From positions 62,001 to 126,000 of the forward strand of contig CANMKA010000007.1 in the NCBI GenBank assembly GCA_947498355.1: a stretch of 64,000 bases of DNA, given 5' to 3'. Source of the DNA: an uncultured Paraglaciecola sp. Lineage in GTDB: Bacteria; Pseudomonadota; Gammaproteobacteria; Enterobacterales; Alteromonadaceae. This document shows positions 61,710 through 64,000 of the stretch, piece by piece. Within the stretch, counting starts at the first letter, position 1. Each line of letters begins with the position of its first letter. The position numbers were made by a program, and so were the translations under genes. Below the pieces are notes generated by a model that worked only from the letters and a program-made list of their open reading frames with translations, was not told where the DNA came from and did not search any database.

Positions 61710-62222
61710 ATGACGATTTACGGTAAACTTTTAGCCTGGGTGGTGCTTTTAGCAGGATTACCAAACGTTACTTTATCTAATCCCGTTAAAAATTTAAAAC
61801 CGGTAGGTGAAGCGAGGTTAACCGTGTATTTTTGGAAAGTTTATGACGCGACTTTACATACAGCCAACGGTCAATATAGCCAAGGTCAAACTCCCCTCAC
61901 GTTAACTATCAATTACCTTCGTGACATCGATAGTACGGATTTAATCAAACAAACCCGAGAAGAATGGCAAAGCCTTAAGGTAAGCGAAGAGAAAATTGAT
62001 GTTTGGCTGCCCAAATTAACCCAAATATTCCCTGACATTGAAAAAGGTGACACCTTAGCGTTACATATAGACGATCAGCAGGTGAGCCATTTTTACTTCA
62101 ATCAAAATGCGCTAGGCGAAATCGAAGATCCTTTGTTTGGTGAGCAATTTGTACGGATATGGTTAGACGAAAATTGTAGCTATCCTAAAACCTGCAAAAA
62201 ATTGAGAGGAGAGTCTGATTAA
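61710..62222 (+). CDS. chalcone-isomerase-like exported protein
   Basis: 170-residue exported protein (signal to about 22, LSN-PVK). The fold family is the bacterial chalcone-isomerase-like group: GEARLTVYFWKVYDATLHT near 32-50, LTINYLRDIDSTDLIKQTREEW near 71-92, and a C-terminal Cys pair in ENCSYPKTCKKLRG. No enzymatic role is established for these periplasmic members. Own terminator precedes it, so it is probably independently transcribed. Confidence 0.85.
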   Translation: MTIYGKLLAWVVLLAGLPNVTLSNPVKNLKPVGEARLTVYFWKVYDATLHTANGQYSQGQTPLTLTINYLRDIDSTDLIKQTREEWQSLKVSEEKIDVWLPKLTQIFPDIEKGDTLALHIDDQQVSHFYFNQNALGEIEDPLFGEQFVRIWLDENCSYPKTCKKLRGESD

Positions 62223-62260
62223 AACATCAGACTCTTTGTTCAATATCGCTAAATCCAATT

Positions 62261-63094
62261 TTATTGATCGTACACAGTTGGGATTGGCACACGTTTGTGT
62301 TGAGTTTTAACAAAAATACTGGTTAGCTTTTCACTAACATAAGCCTCAACTTGTCTACCCTCTAAAAAGTCGTCAATTTGATCATAACTCAGGCCCAAGG
62401 CTTGCTCATCGGATTTTTGAGGATCTAAGGTTTCTAAGTCAGCCGTAGGCGCCTTGGTTACTACTTTGGAAGGAGCACCCAAGTGACTAGCTATTTGTCT
62501 AACTTGACGTTTATTTAGACCAAATAAAGGCGCTAAATCGCATGCGCCATCGCCATACTTGGTATAAAACCCTGTAATATTTTCAGCGGAATGATCGGTA
62601 CCTAATACTAAACCGTCAAGCAAACCTGCAATTTGGTATTGTGCAACCATGCGCGCCCGTGCTTTAACGTTACCTTTTACAAAGTCGCATTTAGCGGCAT
62701 CCTTGGGCATTAACCCTTGGTTTTGCATGGCTGCTACTGTTTGTGCATCAATTGCATCAGCACCTGGCTGCACATTAACGGCTACACTATGAGACGGCTG
62801 AATAAAATCAATTGACGCTTGAGCATCATCTTCGTCTGCTTGCACCCCATAGGGTAAACGCACTGCGACAAACTGATAACCTTGGTCAACTGGCGAATTT
62901 AAACTGTTTACCGCTAACTGCGCTAACCTGCCCAAAGTGCAAGAATCTATGCCACCACTGATCCCTAGGACCAAGGTCTTAGTGTAACTGTTTTTTAATT
63001 GAGTCTGGATAAAAGCAACCCGTCTGTTAATTTCGTACTCGACGTCAATCTCGGGTAACACCCGCATTTCATCAATAATAGTTTGGGCTTGCAT
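62261..63094 (-). CDS. nadE: ammonia-dependent NAD synthetase
   Basis: Final step of NAD synthesis, deamido-NAD to NAD using ammonia and ATP. P-loop SGGIDS (46-51), [12 protein letters not shown] (about 190-201, substrate loop) and KAPTADLE (about 221-228) are the family blocks. There is no glutaminase domain, so it uses free ammonia. From the ATG at 63094 (GAGAG upstream) it is 277 residues; the ATG at 63121 is an alternative. Confidence 0.95.
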   Translation of the reverse strand: MQAQTIIDEMRVLPEIDVEYEINRRVAFIQTQLKNSYTKTLVLGISGGIDSCTLGRLAQLAVNSLNSPVDQGYQFVAVRLPYGVQADEDDAQASIDFIQPSHSVAVNVQPGADAIDAQTVAAMQNQGLMPKDAAKCDFVKGNVKARARMVAQYQIAGLLDGLVLGTDHSAENITGFYTKYGDGACDLAPLFGLNKRQVRQIASHLGAPSKVVTKAPTADLETLDPQKSDEQALGLSYDQIDDFLEGRQVEAYVSEKLTSIFVKTQHKRVPIPTVYDQ

Positions 63095-63269
63095 AATCTC
63101 TCTCACTACCTGTAAATACATGAACGGCTAATGTGTATGATATCGAACTACATCCGCTCATAGTTTATACCTTACGCCTTGTGAAAATGCGTTAAGGTGA
63201 CTCAAATGCTGAGTTCTGTCTACTTAACCAAAAGAACGCGGCCCAAAGTATTAACCGGAAGCGAATGTA

Positions 63270-63812
63270 ATGACGTACCAAAAAGGCCTTAGTCTAATTG
63301 AATTAATGATCACACTGTCTATTTTGATGATTATTTTAACTGCTGTTGGGCCTAGCATTCAAAGTATATTGATAAAAAACCGAGTAATATCTGAAATCAA
63401 TGAATTAAGTTCAATTATTCAGTATGCAAGGCACCAAGCAATTGACGAACAGACCTTAGTCTCGGTTTGTCCCTCAACCGACTATACCAACTGTTCTACC
63501 AATTGGAATGATCCCAAAATGGTGTTTATCGACTCAAATGCTGACACCACACGCAATGCCGATGAGCCTTTATTGGTAAGCATTGAAGCTCTATCACCTA
63601 CTAATATCATGACCAGCAGTGAAAACATTATTCAATTCACTGAAACTGGTCAAGCTAGTCAAGCTTCAGCACTACTTTTGTGTCACCAAGATAAAAAAGC
63701 AGAATATGCCAGAGCCTTGAATGTTACGGTTCAAGGCCGAGTTAGGTTGAGTACTGACTCAAACAAAGACGGCGTGTTCGAAGATACGTCAGGTATTAAC
63801 CTTTCATGCTGA
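63270..63812 (+). CDS. type IV pilin-like minor pilin, GspH/FimT family
   Basis: 180-residue pseudopilin. The prepilin leader MTYQKG is followed by LSLIELMITLSILMIILTA, cut by prepilin peptidase after Gly6, with Glu11 at +5. A soluble domain with three to four Cys (VCPSTDYTNC, LLCHQ, LSC at the end) and an Asp-rich C-terminus DSNKDGVFEDTSG follow. GspH/FimT proteins are minor pilins at the tip of type IV pili or type II secretion pseudopili. GGAAG precedes the ATG. Confidence 0.88.
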   Translation: MTYQKGLSLIELMITLSILMIILTAVGPSIQSILIKNRVISEINELSSIIQYARHQAIDEQTLVSVCPSTDYTNCSTNWNDPKMVFIDSNADTTRNADEPLLVSIEALSPTNIMTSSENIIQFTETGQASQASALLLCHQDKKAEYARALNVTVQGRVRLSTDSNKDGVFEDTSGINLSC

Positions 63813-63962
63813 GGTCTTATTAATTTAATGAGCCGATCGCACATACGGTTCATCAGCAAGCCCACTGCTTCCGAACCTTGTCATAAATACGTTACTTTAC
63901 TTTGAGATACTTGCTCATAATGAGTCATATGTATTTATTGCTAGCAAACGAAAGGAGCTATT

Positions 63963-64000
63963 GTGGTTAAGTGGATTGTTGTCATCTTTGTTTTTTTAAG
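63963..64000 (+). CDS. partial unknown gene, start only
   Basis: A strong ribosome binding site (AAGGAG, 63952-63957) precedes a GTG at 63963 (TTG at 63961 is out of frame). The visible product begins MVKWIVVIFVFL, a hydrophobic N-terminus that could be a signal or membrane anchor. The gene continues past the window, so nothing can be said of function. Confidence 0.5.
   Translation, partial: MVKWIVVIFVFL

Overview
The window is a chromosomal segment of a marine gammaproteobacterium. The protein sequences and gene neighbourhoods (mnmA-hflD-purB, rluD-pgeF-clpB divergent from bamD, tamA-tamB, a full his operon with an attenuator, PEP-CTERM proteins with PrsT-type TPR partners, a candidate algal-polysaccharide lyase) fit Alteromonadales, close to Paraglaciecola, Glaciecola or Alteromonas. 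This placement is inference from remembered family features; no search was run. Most of the window is vertically inherited housekeeping DNA with moderate-to-low GC.

Layout. 1-7011: mnmA-hflD-purB on the minus strand, divergent from prfC and argS. 7012-11300: an accessory island with seven copies of a ~170-bp imperfect tandem repeat, two ~85-100-bp duplicated blocks, at least one convincing integron attC site, one degenerate attC-like site, and five small orphan genes, four of them membrane or secreted proteins. No integrase gene is present, so it looks like a cluster of cassettes without an integrase. 11325-17523: an MscS-family channel, then a divergent polysaccharide locus: a secreted protein with two nucleoside-hydrolase-like domains facing a BNR_4/ulvan-lyase-like beta-propeller and a CBM-like secreted protein. 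17975-26622: his promoter, leader peptide, attenuator and hisGDCBHA-BCAT-FI, closed by a terminator; a branched-chain-aminotransferase-type gene sits between hisA and hisF. 26987-30541: a TonB-dependent receptor and a periplasmic binding protein. 30851-39407: rimO with a DUF2721 gene, facing tamA-tamB and an AEC transporter. 39646-46052: SDR plus sugar-lactonase-like amidohydrolase, the formaldehyde detoxification pair adhC-fghA, and fadE with a FadR-like site at its promoter. 46210-56081: pssA, then a PEP-CTERM region with three sorted-protein genes and two long PrsT-like TPR proteins in alternating order, where two sorted-protein genes have sigma54-like promoters. 56214-63812: clpB, pgeF, rluD, bamD, a chalcone-isomerase-like protein, nadE, and a FimT/GspH pilin; one further gene begins at the right edge.

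The strongest leads are the integrase-less cassette cluster, the duplicated-domain protein beside the putative ulvan lyase, and the twice-repeated TPR/PEP-CTERM module with sigma54-type promoters. No rRNA, tRNA, CRISPR array, complete IS element or prophage was seen.
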